A stretch of 64,000 bases of DNA from Botryotinia globosa (taxonomy: Eukaryota > Ascomycota > Leotiomycetes > Helotiales > Sclerotiniaceae): contig RCSZ01000012.1 in assembly GCA_014898425.1 (NCBI GenBank), positions 1,178,001-1,242,000 on the forward strand. The letters are read 5' to 3'. Shown here in pieces: positions 1-11,799 of the stretch. The position numbers and the translations under genes are program-made. Every line of letters starts with the position of its first letter. Within the stretch, counting starts at the first letter, position 1. The notes beneath the pieces are model-generated. The model was not told where the DNA came from, ran no database searches, and saw nothing but the letters and a program-made list of their open reading frames with translations.

Positions 1-85
1 TTCATAGATTCGTTAATCCAACACACTAAGCCAAACCGAACTCCCAGGACAATGTTCCAAACCATTATTCATATACACCTCAGCC

Positions 86-3000
86 CTACATACCCATCTC
101 AATATCTCCATCATCATCCAAGAGACTTTCAACCAGACTATCCTGCAATTGTTGTTCTAACAACGATTCCTCCTCATCGGGAGGAACAATGGTCTTTTCT
201 TGCTCAGCAGTGACCGTTCCTTCGCTTTCATCGACATCTTCTTCCTCCGCGTTTTCCTCTTCGTCTTCCTCTACGCTCTCCATTTTGATTTGGCTGTCCA
301 TTATCACTTCCGGACCTCTGCTCTTTTTCGATTCCACACTTCCAGCCCTGCTTCTGGTGCTGTCACCGATTGGGACGCTTTCACCCCTTACACTGTCTCT
401 CATCACACTTCCTCCTCTCAGAACACTTTCCTCTCTCGTATCTTTTTCGGTGAGAGAATTTACAATCTTGCCAAGAGTAACGTGTATCTTGAACAAGGCA
501 TTTCTACCAGTGGCATCGAGGCCCAACTTTTTGTTCTCGACGGCCTCAGTCACCTCCTCATATGTGGCGCGAAGCTTATCCTCGGACGATGCTGGTGAGA
601 TATGAAGCTTGGCGAGGAGAGGTGTGAGAGTTTTCTTTTCTTCCACTATTTGAATTGTTAGATTGGGTGTTATAGCACTAAGAATGAAAATTTCAACTTA
701 CATCTCATAGAAGAGTTTAACCTCTCTAGAATATCCATAGCAAAGTCAAGATGGACATCTCCATTGACTGCTTTCTTAGCTGCATCATCGGACAACGTGA
801 GTTGATTTCCAGGAACATAGCATTTTCTAGGGTCTGTCCAATCTACCAAATGAGCACCAATCGTCCCAAGACCAACCATTTCAGCCTCAGCATCCTCATC
901 GTCATCTTGCGTTTCAAAAAGTTTGTGCATGGCATCTAATGCCACTCCACGCATCCTATCTTGATTTTCTGCTCTGCTATAACAGTAAACTGGTAGGAAA
1001 TAGGTAAGTGTTTGACGAACACCTTGGTTGTGAGCTGTGCTGGGATCAAAGTAAAGGACAACCAATGTCTTCAATAGATCATCGATAGCAGACGAGGCAT
1101 CAGTAATTACACGTCCCAGCAAGAGCTTAGCAACAGCAACGGTAGCTGCTGCCTGAACTTCAGGGTCTTTGGCGCCGGATTTCAAAGCCTTCAAATAGAC
1201 CTTGGTCAAAATTGTAGGATTCGATTCTAGAAGTTGGGCACCGTGTTGGTTGAGCATGTCGGTCAAGATCTGCAAAGCAGTGATTTGAAGGGCAGAGTGG
1301 CCTTTGCTAAAGAAATGTATGAAAAGAGCCAGATTTTCCTCAGCCAAAGATTTGTCAAGAAGAGAACACAGGCCAATACAGAGAAGACCACGTTCTCGCA
1401 CAGGTGCTTCGTGGCTACGCACAGCTGGCACAACAAGGTTGTTGAGCATGGCTACAAGATCCGGATTCTCCTTAAGACTTCCTTCAACATTTTCAAGCAT
1501 ACATTGCACAATATGCAAGCATTTCATATTGACCATAATTTCACGTACTGCTTTCTCTTGCTCCTCTTCCTCTGTCATTGGAGGCTTTTTCTTGCCTCTG
1601 GTGGGCTTCTCGTCATCACTGACGTCAGATCTTGCAGAATGGAAGCTCTCTTCCGCATCCTCGAAGTCTTGTTCATCCGTAACCGTATCGTGAACATCTG
1701 CAACAGCTTCCAAGACTACACTACAAAATTCCCTTTCACCAGCAGGAGTTGCGGCACAAATTCCTCTGAGGACTTCAACGGTTAGTTTGGTAACTTCCTC
1801 AGGCAGCTCCGGAATAGCCAAATGCTGTCTCAGAAGCGTGAACATTTTCCGTCGTCCAACTTCATCTGAATAGTCCAGAGTTCGAGCAATGTGGAGTAGT
1901 TGCTCGACAATGAATTCTTGCTCTACTGTATCTTCTTCTTCCGCTACATCCTCGGTGATCTCCTCCTGTGTTGCAATCCTCTTGAGAGTCTCTACCAAAA
2001 CGGCGGTGTACCTGTGGAGGTAAAATGCCAGCTTCGTGACTTCGGGCATTTTCTCTTCAATCAAAGCCTCATACTTGCTATTTCCATCATTCCGACAGAA
2101 ATCATTGAAACTCCTTGCCATGAATACAGCTTCCGCCGATAAAGTGTCCCAGAAGTGATCATCGAATGTAACGGCGTCTCGAAAATCGGGTCGCCCCTCC
2201 CAAAAACCCTTCATCGCCTCTAGCGCAACCCCATTTTCAACCCCAGAATTAACAACATCAATTCTTTCGAGAAGCTCTAATAGCGCATCCATATTCGGCG
2301 CTCTAATTTCTTCGACTACCTCACCTTCCGCAGACTCTGCTGCAGCCGATGCCAGACAATCTTCAATCCAACGTTCTCTGAAAAGTCTCCCTGCCGCTTT
2401 GCGAACATTTTCATCTCGGTCGCGAAGACCCCATCGTAATAACTTTTCACGCATCGAAAGTGATAAATGTCGAAAATCCCCGAGAGCTGGCAGAAGTCGA
2501 GAATACAGTGCCCGACGAGTTGCAGGGTCCTGATCTCTGGCCCTTTCTAACAAGTATGGTAGCGTATTTGGTAATATTGGTAGATTGATCAAAAGAGACC
2601 TTCGAACATCTGCACTAGGATCATTTTGCAAAACTGCCAATAGTTTAACAAGCAAGCCCCCAGAGGATTCGTCATCACTTTCATCTGCCTCCCCTTCTGC
2701 TTCGTTTCCAGCCAGCCTGCCAAGACCTAGCACAGCTTGCACTCTTACCATCGCTTCTTTATCATGAATTCTGCGCAGAAGCCCATGTCGGAGTTGTTGA
2801 AAGAGATCGTCATCAATCGAATCGAGAGAATTAATGATATGCGAAATCAGCTGCGTGGATCTGAATCGCACAAATTTCTCTTTGGCCGTCAAAAGAGGCA
2901 ATATAGTCGTCATGAGGTGACTTGTGAGTCTAGTACTTGGCGTCTCAACCAAGACTCCATCCTCCTCTTCATTTGCTGGGGTCACTTCATTGTCCTTATC

Positions 3001-3420
3001 ATTAGCATGTCTCAAGAACAGCCCAATAAAACGAATCGCCTTTTCTCCAACACTCTCACTCTTCTTGATCGGCATCACTCTTAGAACACATCTTGTAAAC
3101 TCGTATGTAAATTCCTCCTCATCGAAATCTTCCGCACCAGTTTTATTCTTCTTGCTAGTTGGCTCATAGCAGCAGGCCTCTTGTATTTTACGCAAGTTGA
3201 CGACCAGTTTTCTATGCGATGCAGTGTTTCTTTGGGAATCTCGAAATATAGATGAAATTTGCGTGCGCAACTCATTGTCTGGTGTCTCTTCTGGAATCTC
3301 AACGTATGGCGCTGAGGATTTGGATGTAGCAGATCTGCGACTACTTGGTTCCACCGTAGATGATTTGCGGGATCCAGAGACGGATGTCCTCGAGCTCCTG
3401 CTAGGGACTTTGCCTGGCAT
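86..3420 (-). CDS. YCG1: Condensin complex subunit 3 (CAP-G / Cnd3 / Ycg1 homologue)
   Basis: HEAT-repeat regulatory subunit of condensin, which binds DNA with the kleisin during mitotic chromosome compaction in the nucleus. Two coding exons, 3420-702 and 645-86, are separated by a 56-nt GTAAGT..TAG intron, giving 1,092 residues, the usual size for the family. The first 50 residues are Ser/Arg-rich and disordered. Helical HEAT-like repeats fill most of the chain, with acidic interruptions (EEDE-type runs near residues 250, 500 and 610). The C-terminal condensin domain follows, and exon 2 carries an acidic tail ending in DDDGDIEMGM. Translation from the second exon alone would need a GTG start, which supports the splice. 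Head-to-head with the cysteine synthase gene. Identity is confident from overall pattern and length; no catalytic motif exists in this family. Confidence 0.9.
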
Positions 3421-3835
3421 CTTGTTTCCTTGGGTTTGGGTATGGAATGAAAAATTACGTTTTTATCGTAGATTGTCTCGTTTGGTGGTCATATATCCGT
3501 TGCACGTGGAATACGCAACTGTATTATCTGTAGAGGAGGCTATATTGAGAGTCGGAATAGTATTTTCGCAAGCTGCATGGAAGCGTTAGATGATCAATAA
3601 CTTTTTCATTTCACACATGATGTTTAATTACTGTTTGTTGACATTGATTTGTTTACTTTCCTACCCTTGCTTAGTCATGACCCGTTGTCAGCGATAAGCG
3701 ATAAGACCCGCCTGCGGGACAAAATGGCGACATCGGGCCAGTGCGAAGTATTTAGAATCGCATAAAGAATCTCGGGAAGTGTCAAAGTCGAGTGCAAAAG
3801 CTTGCTTCAATTGGTTTCTCAAATTCATTTTGAAG
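3421..3835. promoter_or_regulatory. Divergent intergenic region, condensin / cysteine synthase
   Basis: The 415 bp between two divergent start codons must hold both promoters. A palindromic CACGTG lies at 3503-3508. This is the classic Cbf1/bHLH core, linked to sulphur-amino-acid genes in yeasts, but a six-base match is common by chance. No ORF or RNA gene was seen. Confidence 0.45.
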
Positions 3836-5027
3836 ATGTTTCGATCTGGTGTTCGTCGCTTCGCGACCACAGCTGTAAGAGCTGCGGAAAATGTTGCTCA
3901 AATGGAAGCTCCAAATCAATATGGAATTAGAGTTTCTCACGCTCAGGGTGTGGTAAAGGGTTTAACTGGAGGTTCGTTGAATCATGGTATTTTATGGCGC
4001 ATTATGAAGCATTTACTAAAGGATCATAGCAATCGGAAACACTCCACTCATTCGATTAAATCACATCTCTGATTCAACTGGTTGTGAAGTACTGGGAAAG
4101 GCAGAGTTTATGAACCCTGGAGGATCAATCAAGGACCGAGCAGCTCTATATGTTGTGAAAGATGCCGAAGAGAGGGGATTATTGAAGCCAGGGGGAACTG
4201 TTGTCGAAGGAACCGCTGGAAATACAGGCATTGGTCTCGCACACGTTTGCAGGTCTAAAGGTTACAAGCTCGTCATCTACATGCCCAATACACAATCTCA
4301 AGGAAAGATTGACCTTCTGAGATTATTGGGTGCCGAAGTGTATCCAGTACCAGCAGTAGCTTTCGACAATCCACAAAATTACAACCATCAAGCAAAGCGA
4401 CATGCGGATAAATTAGAGAACGCGGTTTGGACAAATCAATTTGATAACATTGCGAATAGACAAGCCCACATCGAGACTACCGGGCCAGAGATTTGGAATC
4501 AGACCAATGGCAAGGTGGATGCCTTCACCTGTGCCACGGGAACCGCAGGTACTTTGGCCGGTATCACTCGATACCTGAAGACAAAGTCCGACGGGAGGGT
4601 CAAATGTTACCTTGCGGATCCTCCAGGAAGCGTTTTGCATTCATACATTCAGTCAGGTGGAAAGCTGGTGGATAGAACTGGCTCCAGTATCACAGAGGGA
4701 ATCGGTCAAGGCAGAGTTACAGACAACTTAAAACCAGACATTGATTTATTAGACGGCTCAATGCACATTAGTGATGAGAAGAGTATCGAGATGGTCTACC
4801 GTTGTTTAGATGAGGAAGGTTTGTACCTCGGAGCGAGCTCTTGTTTGAATGTCGCTGCTGCAAAGGAACTAGCCGAAACACTGGGGAAAGGCCACACTGT
4901 TGTGACAATACTATGCGATGGCGCATACAGATATGCAGATCGATTGTTTTCGAAGAAGTGGTTGTCGGAAAAGAAGCTTCTAGGAGCAATTCCAAAGCAT
5001 TTGGAGAAGTATATTGTGCTTCCTTAG
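3836..5027 (+). CDS. Cysteine synthase (O-acetylserine sulfhydrylase), mitochondrial type
   Basis: PLP enzyme of the CysK/CBS fold (type II) that makes cysteine from O-acetylserine and sulphide. Exons 3836-3971 and 4030-5027 (58-nt intron, donor GTTCGT) give 377 residues. The first 20 residues ([17 protein letters not shown]) are basic and hydroxylated with no acids, like a mitochondrial presequence. The substrate loop [10 protein letters not shown] spans the splice near residue 47. The PLP lysine is K80 in [10 protein letters not shown], and the PLP-phosphate/substrate loop GTAGNTGIG is near residue 115. There is no CBS regulatory domain or heme domain, so cystathionine beta-synthase is unlikely. 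The start was chosen because an upstream in-frame ATG at 3779 would bury the presequence. Confidence 0.88.
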
Positions 5028-5090
5028 ATTATTGTACAAGTATATACAAATACAAAAGTTTTCATCCGACCATTAAAAGAAACATGTGAC

Positions 5091-6371
5091 TCATGCTGAG
5101 CCAAATAAATTGGTATATGTTCTATAACCCAGGTTTCCCGCAGCGATTCCCTTCAAGTCAGATGCGTACCTATTAACACGTTTCTCTAATCGAGGTATGT
5201 TCTCCTTCAACTTCGATGAAGCTACTGTTGAGGGGTCGAAAATATGTAATGCTGTTTTCATCCCATGTAGCACTGGTACTGCAGCTACAAGCCAATGGTT
5301 CTTAGCCCGGATAGTCTTTTTCTGTGTTTTCTCCGCAGAATATTCTCCACCATCCATTCTAGTTTGACTGGCTATATCCGAGTCGACGGCGCCGGATTTC
5401 GAGTACACCCGTAACTCTGGCCTCTCAAGATTGAGTAAAGAAGTGCTCAAGTCGTATGGCGTTCCCAGTAGCCTTGTAGCATAAGTTGCGACCTTTCCAT
5501 CCAAATCTTTCCCATCCGTATGTTTTACAGCGCGAACTGCAGCCAACTGCAATAATATACCAATAACTTCCGGAAGAGCCCGTACGTCATTCGCGCCCTC
5601 TGCAAGTAATGGGCCCTTATCTCCAGCATGCCTTGGATCCTCAAGCAAATCTACCACAACTTCTGCCCATGCAAACGCCTGTTTGGTTTCGTGCTCTTCA
5701 AAACCACTGACCTGTGCCTTGTAGTAGATCCAGTACATCATTTGCAGGACAACTTCTTCATCGTTCAAGCGAAATCCTGTGTAGCGAACTCTTCTTGCCG
5801 CCTCAATAACAGCATCCATTCGTCCTACTAGACCGGCCCGTCGGATCATCTGACAATATAAGGCACGGGCTAGAGGTCGTCTACAATCGCGATGTCCCTC
5901 AAGGAACTGTGGTAGGTTGTCCCAGTCCTTCTTTTCCATCATGAGGTTAAGAACTTCTCTAAATCCCCTCGTGGTGCCTGGTAGATCTGTCAATCGGTTT
6001 ATGTGCTCTAGGACAAATTCTTCTCCACCAATCTCGACCTTGACGGGATCAGTCTTGAGTGAGTCTGCATGTCTAGTGCCGTATACTAGCTCCTGGTCGT
6101 ATTCTGAAAGATGTGCAGGTAGGAAAAGGTTCTTTCGGTATTTCAACAGTAAGGCGTCAAGCTCTGCGGAGGAGGTTGGAGAGAAAGATGGAACTTGGCC
6201 TACTCTGAAGTCAACACACGGAATACAATTTGGTCATTTCAATCACATACCAGCTTTTTGGCATACTGGAGAACTTGTGAAAGATCGATGTTGCCTGGTC
6301 AAATTCAGTGGCGCATGTTTGAACAAGCATTCGCTGCCACGAATGACCTTGGAAAGACCTTTACCACTCAT
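5091..6371 (-). CDS. Conserved helical protein with mitochondrial-type N terminus, function unknown
   Basis: Exons 6371-6251 and 6202-5091 join through a 48-nt intron whose acceptor is the second AG of CAGAG (the first would create a stop). The product is 410 residues. The N terminus (about 45 residues, rich in Arg/Ser/Lys with few acids and a TSSP motif) looks like a mitochondrial presequence. The body is mostly helical with repeated Arg/Leu-rich helices around residues 130-240, reminiscent of PPR/TPR-type solenoids, but I could not define repeats. It shares a 195-bp divergent promoter with the mitoribosomal bL19m gene, which fits a role in mitochondrial gene expression; that is inference from context. 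No family is recognised with confidence. Confidence 0.6.
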
Positions 6372-6566
6372 AATGACCTGGTGGTAATTTCAGGTAGCTT
6401 TGTAAGAGTGTATAGTTATAATTTGGAGGGGTGAGGTCGATCGTTATCATTAAGAGGGTTTGGAGTTCTGATTTAAATATTTAGGCGGTGACCCCAAAAG
6501 CGGCAGAATTTTTCAGATTGGTCGCATTCAACCTCACTTCAATACACAATCTAGACCACAACAACC

Positions 6567-7277
6567 ATGGCAACCATGACACCCACATTGCGGCCATTGA
6601 GCTGTTGGAAATTCCTTTTGAGGCAATCGAGACAACAGAAGACCATTTCCAGGTCTTTGACTACATATCATCACGCGAAACCGGCGTCGCAGACTCCTCT
6701 TCAGACTCAAGGTCGGCACTCCACCAATTTTATAATTGAACTCCTCTTTATACTAATACCCTGAATAGCTGTCCGAAAAATCAAAACCTATCCTCCACCC
6801 TCATCACCGGCTCAAATCTTCAAGGAACCAATAAAAAACATTCACGCAGAGCAAATTGCCGTCCTCGATCCCACTGGTGCCCGTACCAATCTATTCTCTA
6901 AAACAAACCCAGAAGCCGCCAGAGTTGGCGATATTCTTCTCGTACGACTTAAAACTGGCGATCCATTTGCCGGAGTATGCATCAACATTCGACGACGTGG
7001 TGTGGAGACGGGTATCTTATTGAGGAATGAGTTGACGAGAGTGGGTGTCGAGATGTGGTATAAGATATACAGTCCCAACGTGGAGGGTATTGAGGTGGTA
7101 CAGAGAAAGGCAAAGAGAGCCAGAAGAGCCAGATTGACATACATGAGGAAGCCTAAGCATGATATGGGTAGTGTGCAGAATATTGTCTTGCAATACCAAA
7201 AAACGAGAGGTGTATTGGGAAGACCTGATGGTGAGAGGAGGCGAACTAGTAAGAAGAAGACAAAGGGAAAGAAGTAA
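6567..7277 (+). CDS. IMG1: Mitochondrial large ribosomal subunit protein bL19m (Img1-like)
   Basis: Structural protein of the 54S mitochondrial large subunit. Exons 6567-6711 and 6769-7277 (57-nt intron) give 217 residues. The first about 45 residues are Arg/Thr/Ser-rich and act as a likely import signal. The bL19 core follows: VGDILLVRLKTGDPFAGV, then a GVCINIRRRGVETGILLRN-type beta barrel segment and a basic C-terminal helix with a long RRAKRARRAR-like run, ending in a Lys-rich tail. bL19 bridges the subunits near the GTPase region. It is transcribed divergently from the helical protein at 5091-6371 across about 195 bp, so the two may be co-regulated. Confidence 0.86.
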
Positions 7278-7713
7278 ACGGCGCGATTGTGGTGAAATAT
7301 CATGCATTGACTTCATGAAACAAGATAGCGCTTGTAAATTATTGTCATATTACCAGAACACGGAAAGTTTCTATCGTTTCCCTTTGATTTGAATTCCCCG
7401 AATTCCGAATGGAGGACGAGCATCCATCTGAATATCAACGGCAAATGGCACGTTTTTAGCTGGTCGGCATTGCACTTCAATAGATCGGTCAGTTGAGCAG
7501 GAATTTACAGCAAGAGCTTGTTTCGTTAATGAACTAGATAAGAAAGTCGTAAAGACTACAATGATTGAATGAGGAGGTTAAGCGAACACTCTACAATTTT
7601 TTTGCAATTCATAAATCCCAATTTGATTAGCGGGATCATAACGACTTGTATGGAAAGTGACATTGGCTCTCTATCAATGAAGATCAATGTCTCCAACTAT
7701 TGCTTCTAGCAAA
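7278..7713. other. Intergenic, no feature seen
   Basis: AT-leaning spacer of 436 bp between convergent bL19m and the broken BTB locus. Short ORFs here are in-frame chance runs; no repeat or RNA gene was recognised. Confidence 0.5.
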
Positions 7714-8532
7714 TTATCCCATATTTCTCAGACGCACTGAAAGGTCGATATGCATATGCCATCCCGTTTGTAACAGCTCCGTCACAAAAATTTCCCTTTC
7801 ACAAAAGATTCTCTTCTCTTCCCCATCCTTCCATCTCGCATCCTTCAAAATCATGTAATTCGTGAACGATATCATTTTCATAATTCTCCATAACTCATCA
7901 GTCTTCCTGTCGACAAAATCCGGCATGTTGTCGCAGAGGAGAGATCCGGCAGCGACAAAGGCAGGTCTCCTCTCAAGTACGTCTGTCTTTGAGTTGAACA
8001 AGGGAGGTGAAGCGAGATGCGCGACGTTACGGAATTTCTAGGTGGCTAGGCGTTCCAGCATTTCGATCTTATATTTGCGGGAGAAAACATACAATTCCGT
8101 GTTGAAAACCAATCGTGAGTCGTCAAGATTTTGAGCAGGTATAAAGGAATGCGGGGGCTGATGAGGTGGGGGAAGTATGCGAGGAAGCATGTTCAAGTTC
8201 GAAGAGGTACCAGAAGGGTCATCATTGTATTCGGAAGTATAGATGTACGAAAGTGCTGCGTTAACGATGAATGAATGCTGATCTGACATGTCAAACCGTC
8301 TTAGATTCGTTTCGGTGACGCTCCATCTCTCATCTTCTCTATTGGCGAGGAGCGCGGAGCGAGGTAGCAGTATTGCACTATGTGCAAAGATAATGCTGTC
8401 CTTGCACTTCAATTCAATATCATGGTAATCTTTCGATTGGTAAATCCTTACAGGTCAGTTAAGGAAGACAAAAACAGACGGCTTGACTTACGCACGCTGA
8501 GCTTCAGCATTTGCTATCTGGTATTGATTCAT
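7714..8532 (-). pseudogene. BTB/POZ-domain gene interrupted by an in-frame stop
   Basis: Exon 1 is 8532-8492 (41 nt, phase 2, donor GTAAGT) and exon 2 runs from 8446. The reconstructed start reads MNQYQIANAEAQRA, followed by the BTB core (YHDIELKCKDSIIFAHSAIL). The equivalent of the KYxIxxLxxLA helix (KYKIEMLERLAT) is followed at once by TAG (8040-8038). Beyond it the same frame stays open for 108 codons to 7714 and encodes the C-terminal helical part expected of these proteins, so this is one gene broken by a single nonsense codon rather than two genes. The second intron found in the four other BTB genes of this window is absent. Alternatives are a sequencing error or a truncated but functional BTB protein. 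Confidence 0.7.
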
Positions 8533-9164
8533 AATTGCTTGTAGTGAAGAAATATCGCACAAATATTGTATAGAGATACGAAGTCATGTTTATATTTACA
8601 GCAATAAATTTATTCGATTCTTCCAGAGCTCAATCTTTATATGTTTCATTAAAGCTGGCTAGAAGTCTCAAGCAAATAGTCTACTTTGTGTTAGATTCAG
8701 CATTTGATATCCATAATGAGTGCAGAAATTCACGGAAAGCCTTCACCCTCAATTTCAAAGCTTACATTGATTTAGTTTTTGAATTTTTATGGCAAAGTCT
8801 CGTTGACTAGTCTATATTGGATCATCTGATAATTCTTCAAGTTGAATGAGTCAGTACTGGAGAGATTCTTCTACATTCCACTCTTGAAGTCTTCTCATAA
8901 GATTATACACCCTTTATTAGACATTGGAAATCTGTAAACTGTTTTATGTTTATGAGCGGTATAATTCTGAATGAAAGTAATTGTCTTTCTTTGAAAAACA
9001 TAATTGTATTCATTTGCATGTAGCATTGCTATCATTAGAAAACAGACAATAAATTCGTATCCTTAATAACTGCCGGAACATCAAATACCGGAATATTTGC
9101 CCACACAAAGCTCCATCAGCCTACAGTATCATAAAATCATTCCACATATCATTCTTAAAAATCC
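8533..9164. other. Intergenic, no feature seen
   Basis: AT-rich 632-bp spacer between two BTB loci on the same strand. It presumably includes the promoter of the broken BTB gene. No ORF with family resemblance, repeat or RNA gene was recognised. Confidence 0.5.
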
Positions 9165-10604
9165 TTACATCGACCACGAAGACCACTGAAGAATTGCGAA
9201 ACCGATATCACCTCTCTCCTGGCACATTTGAGCGAAATCTTCCCTCGCAAGAAGTCGTTTCATATACCTACTAGCAACTTCCAGAACAGCCTTTCGAAGA
9301 TCATCACCTTCGGAGATATCAGGTGTACCATCGAAAATGAGTTCGATACTTTGAACAAAGCAACAAGAGTTCCAGTAATTATCTGCGACAAAGGAGTATC
9401 TTTGACGAGCAAGTCTCTTCAATGGCTGGATATCATATTTCTCTGCCATGATATAAACCTTTGCATGCTTGATCAAATCCTTCGCTTGAAGCTCAATGTT
9501 TTCGGAAGGTTGACCATAAGTTGCACTCCTGCCAAAGAGACCACCGCGACCTGAATAATTGAATTTGCCTTGAGATAATTGGATTGGAGTCTTCGCTGCA
9601 TCAATAATATTGTCCGAAGTGTTCTCTGTGGGTCCACCAAATAGGTTCTGTATTGGAGATGCGGTCGCAGTGGTAGGATCATTGGCAGAAACATTGGGAG
9701 CAAACAAGTTTCCAGTTGCAGGAGTATTGACAGGAACAGCGGGACCAAATAAGTTTGATGTCAACCTACTTGGATAAATAGGGCGAAACAAGTTTTCACT
9801 TGCGGGTGCAGGACTAGCATGAGGAGAAACGTCGCGATAAAGGCTGAATAACGACGGTTTCTCTCCAGATTGGGGTACATAGCTGAACATGTTGCGTCCA
9901 CTATCTCTTGGTGCTTGTGGAGGTCCGAAAATGGATGCGCCGTTTGAGTTTGGAAACAACTTTTGCGTAGCCGGACTAGCTGACCCAAAGAGTTTTTCAA
10001 GTCCACTTGTAGCACTGTTTGCTGGAGCGCGGGAGGATCGCGTAGTAAAGTAAAATCCCGCGTCCAATCTCGATGCTGACTCTCCAGTGAGAGATGTTCC
10101 ATCTGGCATGACAGAAGTTGCGTTTCCTCCCCACGTCGCAGTATCAGGATGCTTCTGTTGTTTGGATACAGAGTACAAACCATCGTAAAGATACCTAATC
10201 ATGTACTCCACAATTTCTGGTTCTTCTTCCTCGAAGTCGAAGACACCATCAGTAGCTTCCTAAATCTTGGTGTCAGCAAAAACAAGCCACTCATTATCAC
10301 ATTGTAACTAAATCACCTTGAATCCATGATCTATAGCCGCAGCAAGAGGCTTTGATTGAGAACAAATAATTGCTCGATGGACTTTGTACTCTTTGCCTTG
10401 GCATCTGATAATAAGGTCTGTGTATTTTCCAGTAGTGTATAACCTGTGAATGATCAATATTGTTATGTTGAATGGGGTTGCATATCAAACTTACTGGGAG
10501 ATAAAGTGTGGGTTAGGTTGCTTGATTATAGTATCCAAGAATATTGACTCGGAGGAGTATAGATTCTCGGCCAAGGGTTGGTTTGTTGTTTTTGGATGGT
10601 CCAT
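9165..10604 (-). CDS. BTB/POZ protein with a long FG/LFG-rich insertion
   Basis: Three exons, 10604-10495, 10443-10317 and 10259-9165, give 443 residues. The BTB fold begins at about residue 37 (LYTTGKYTDLIIRC, then EYKVHRAIICSQSKPLAAA) and reaches EYMIRYLYDGLY near residue 105. It is then split by roughly 225 residues rich in Ser, Pro, Asn and Gly that carry repeated LFG/IFG/NLF motifs (KLFG, SIFG, NLFG twice, GLFG, plus NLFA, NLFR, NMFS). The fold resumes at about residue 340 with AKVYIMAEKYDIQPLKRLA, and C-terminal helices follow. The inserted part resembles nucleoporin FG-repeat sequence in composition only. BTB domains mediate dimerisation and often cullin-3 binding; a function here is unknown. 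Intron phases (2, then 0) match the other BTB genes in the window. Confidence 0.8.
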
Positions 10605-11799
10605 AATGGTTTGTAGAGACTTGATTTGTTTCTTGTATTCGTTTTTAAATACGAAATCTAGTAAATATTAGAACTTAATTCGTCTTATTTGTCTTACTTG
10701 GAAGGGAGTTTTCCCGAACCTTTTCTTCCAGGTTGTGGTTGTGGTTGTGGGTTGGTTATGGTTTCCTGTATGAACAGAGCTTCTTCAGTTTGTTGTGAGC
10801 TCGAGCAGAAAGATACTGACAACATAGTCTCTACACGTGATTGTCTTGAATTCACCTCATTGATTCACTTGTCACATTTCAGGTTTTAGTCTTCATTGCA
10901 ATGAACAAACACAATGATTATGTGGAAGTAAATCATGCAAACATAGAATATGTTACTTGTTCTTCCTTCAACACGTGCGGCACCTGGGTACCTACATGCT
11001 GGCAAACTTCGACATATCTACATGAAAACTACAACTGACTTTCACAATCATTGATTCTTGGCCTTGATTCTTTTAGCATATATACTACCTAGATAGTAAA
11101 TAGAGCATATCATTCTTGAGTGAGAAGATAATGCAGAATATATACCTACCTAGTACCCACAAAAAATGAAGATCTAAAAAAATGAAGTGAACACTTGACC
11201 GCCAATGAACTCCAATGAAACCTTTCCACCTTCTTCGAAATGATAATAATATATTCACCTGCACTTGCTAACGCTTACCAACCATTACTAGGCCCCACAA
11301 AAACGGATTCTAAAATGGCAAAACTCTAGGCCCGGACGCCTAGAATCCCAATGAACCAAATCGTTTTTACCCTACCTGAACTTGCGTTCAAATAGGTCTT
11401 ATATACGTTGTCACTGACGAAGCCCTGCCAATGCAAGTAGAGAGGCGGACAACATTGCTCGGGAATGATGAACTCTACCGCTGCGCCATACGAGACGTGG
11501 GGGTGCTTAAATGTTTGTCGCCATATTTAGAATTATATCTATGGGATCGGCTAATCTCTGATGCCGGCTCGTACCGCTTTCCATCATCATCACCTTGGAG
11601 CCGGTCACATGCCATATGTTTGGTAGGTATCAAACATACTCGATTTTTGACATCATTAAAGGTCCAAGGCCCAACCCGATTTCATATTAAGTATCCACCA
11701 TGCTATTGGCAGGCGGGTACCCTTCGTATCTTTCTTTTAATATGAGCCTCAAGCAAACATCCAATATCAATAGTAACATGATATGCGTTCATGGTGGCT
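10605..11799. other. Gene-free stretch with a tRNA-like A-box
   Basis: About 1.2 kb between a BTB promoter and the 3' end of the zinc-cluster gene. A minus-strand segment at 11478-11493 reads TGGCGCAGCGGTAGAG, a good tRNA A-box/D-arm, but no anticodon arm or T-arm follows at the right spacing. Otherwise nothing was recognised. Confidence 0.4.

Noticed and set aside
189..605. Plus-strand Ser-rich ORF over the condensin tail
   Set aside because: It is the antisense of the Glu/Asp-rich exon 2 of condensin subunit 3; its composition is a mirror effect.
3503..3508. CACGTG as a proven sulphur-control site
   Set aside because: Six bases occur often by chance; mentioned only as context in the intergenic entry.
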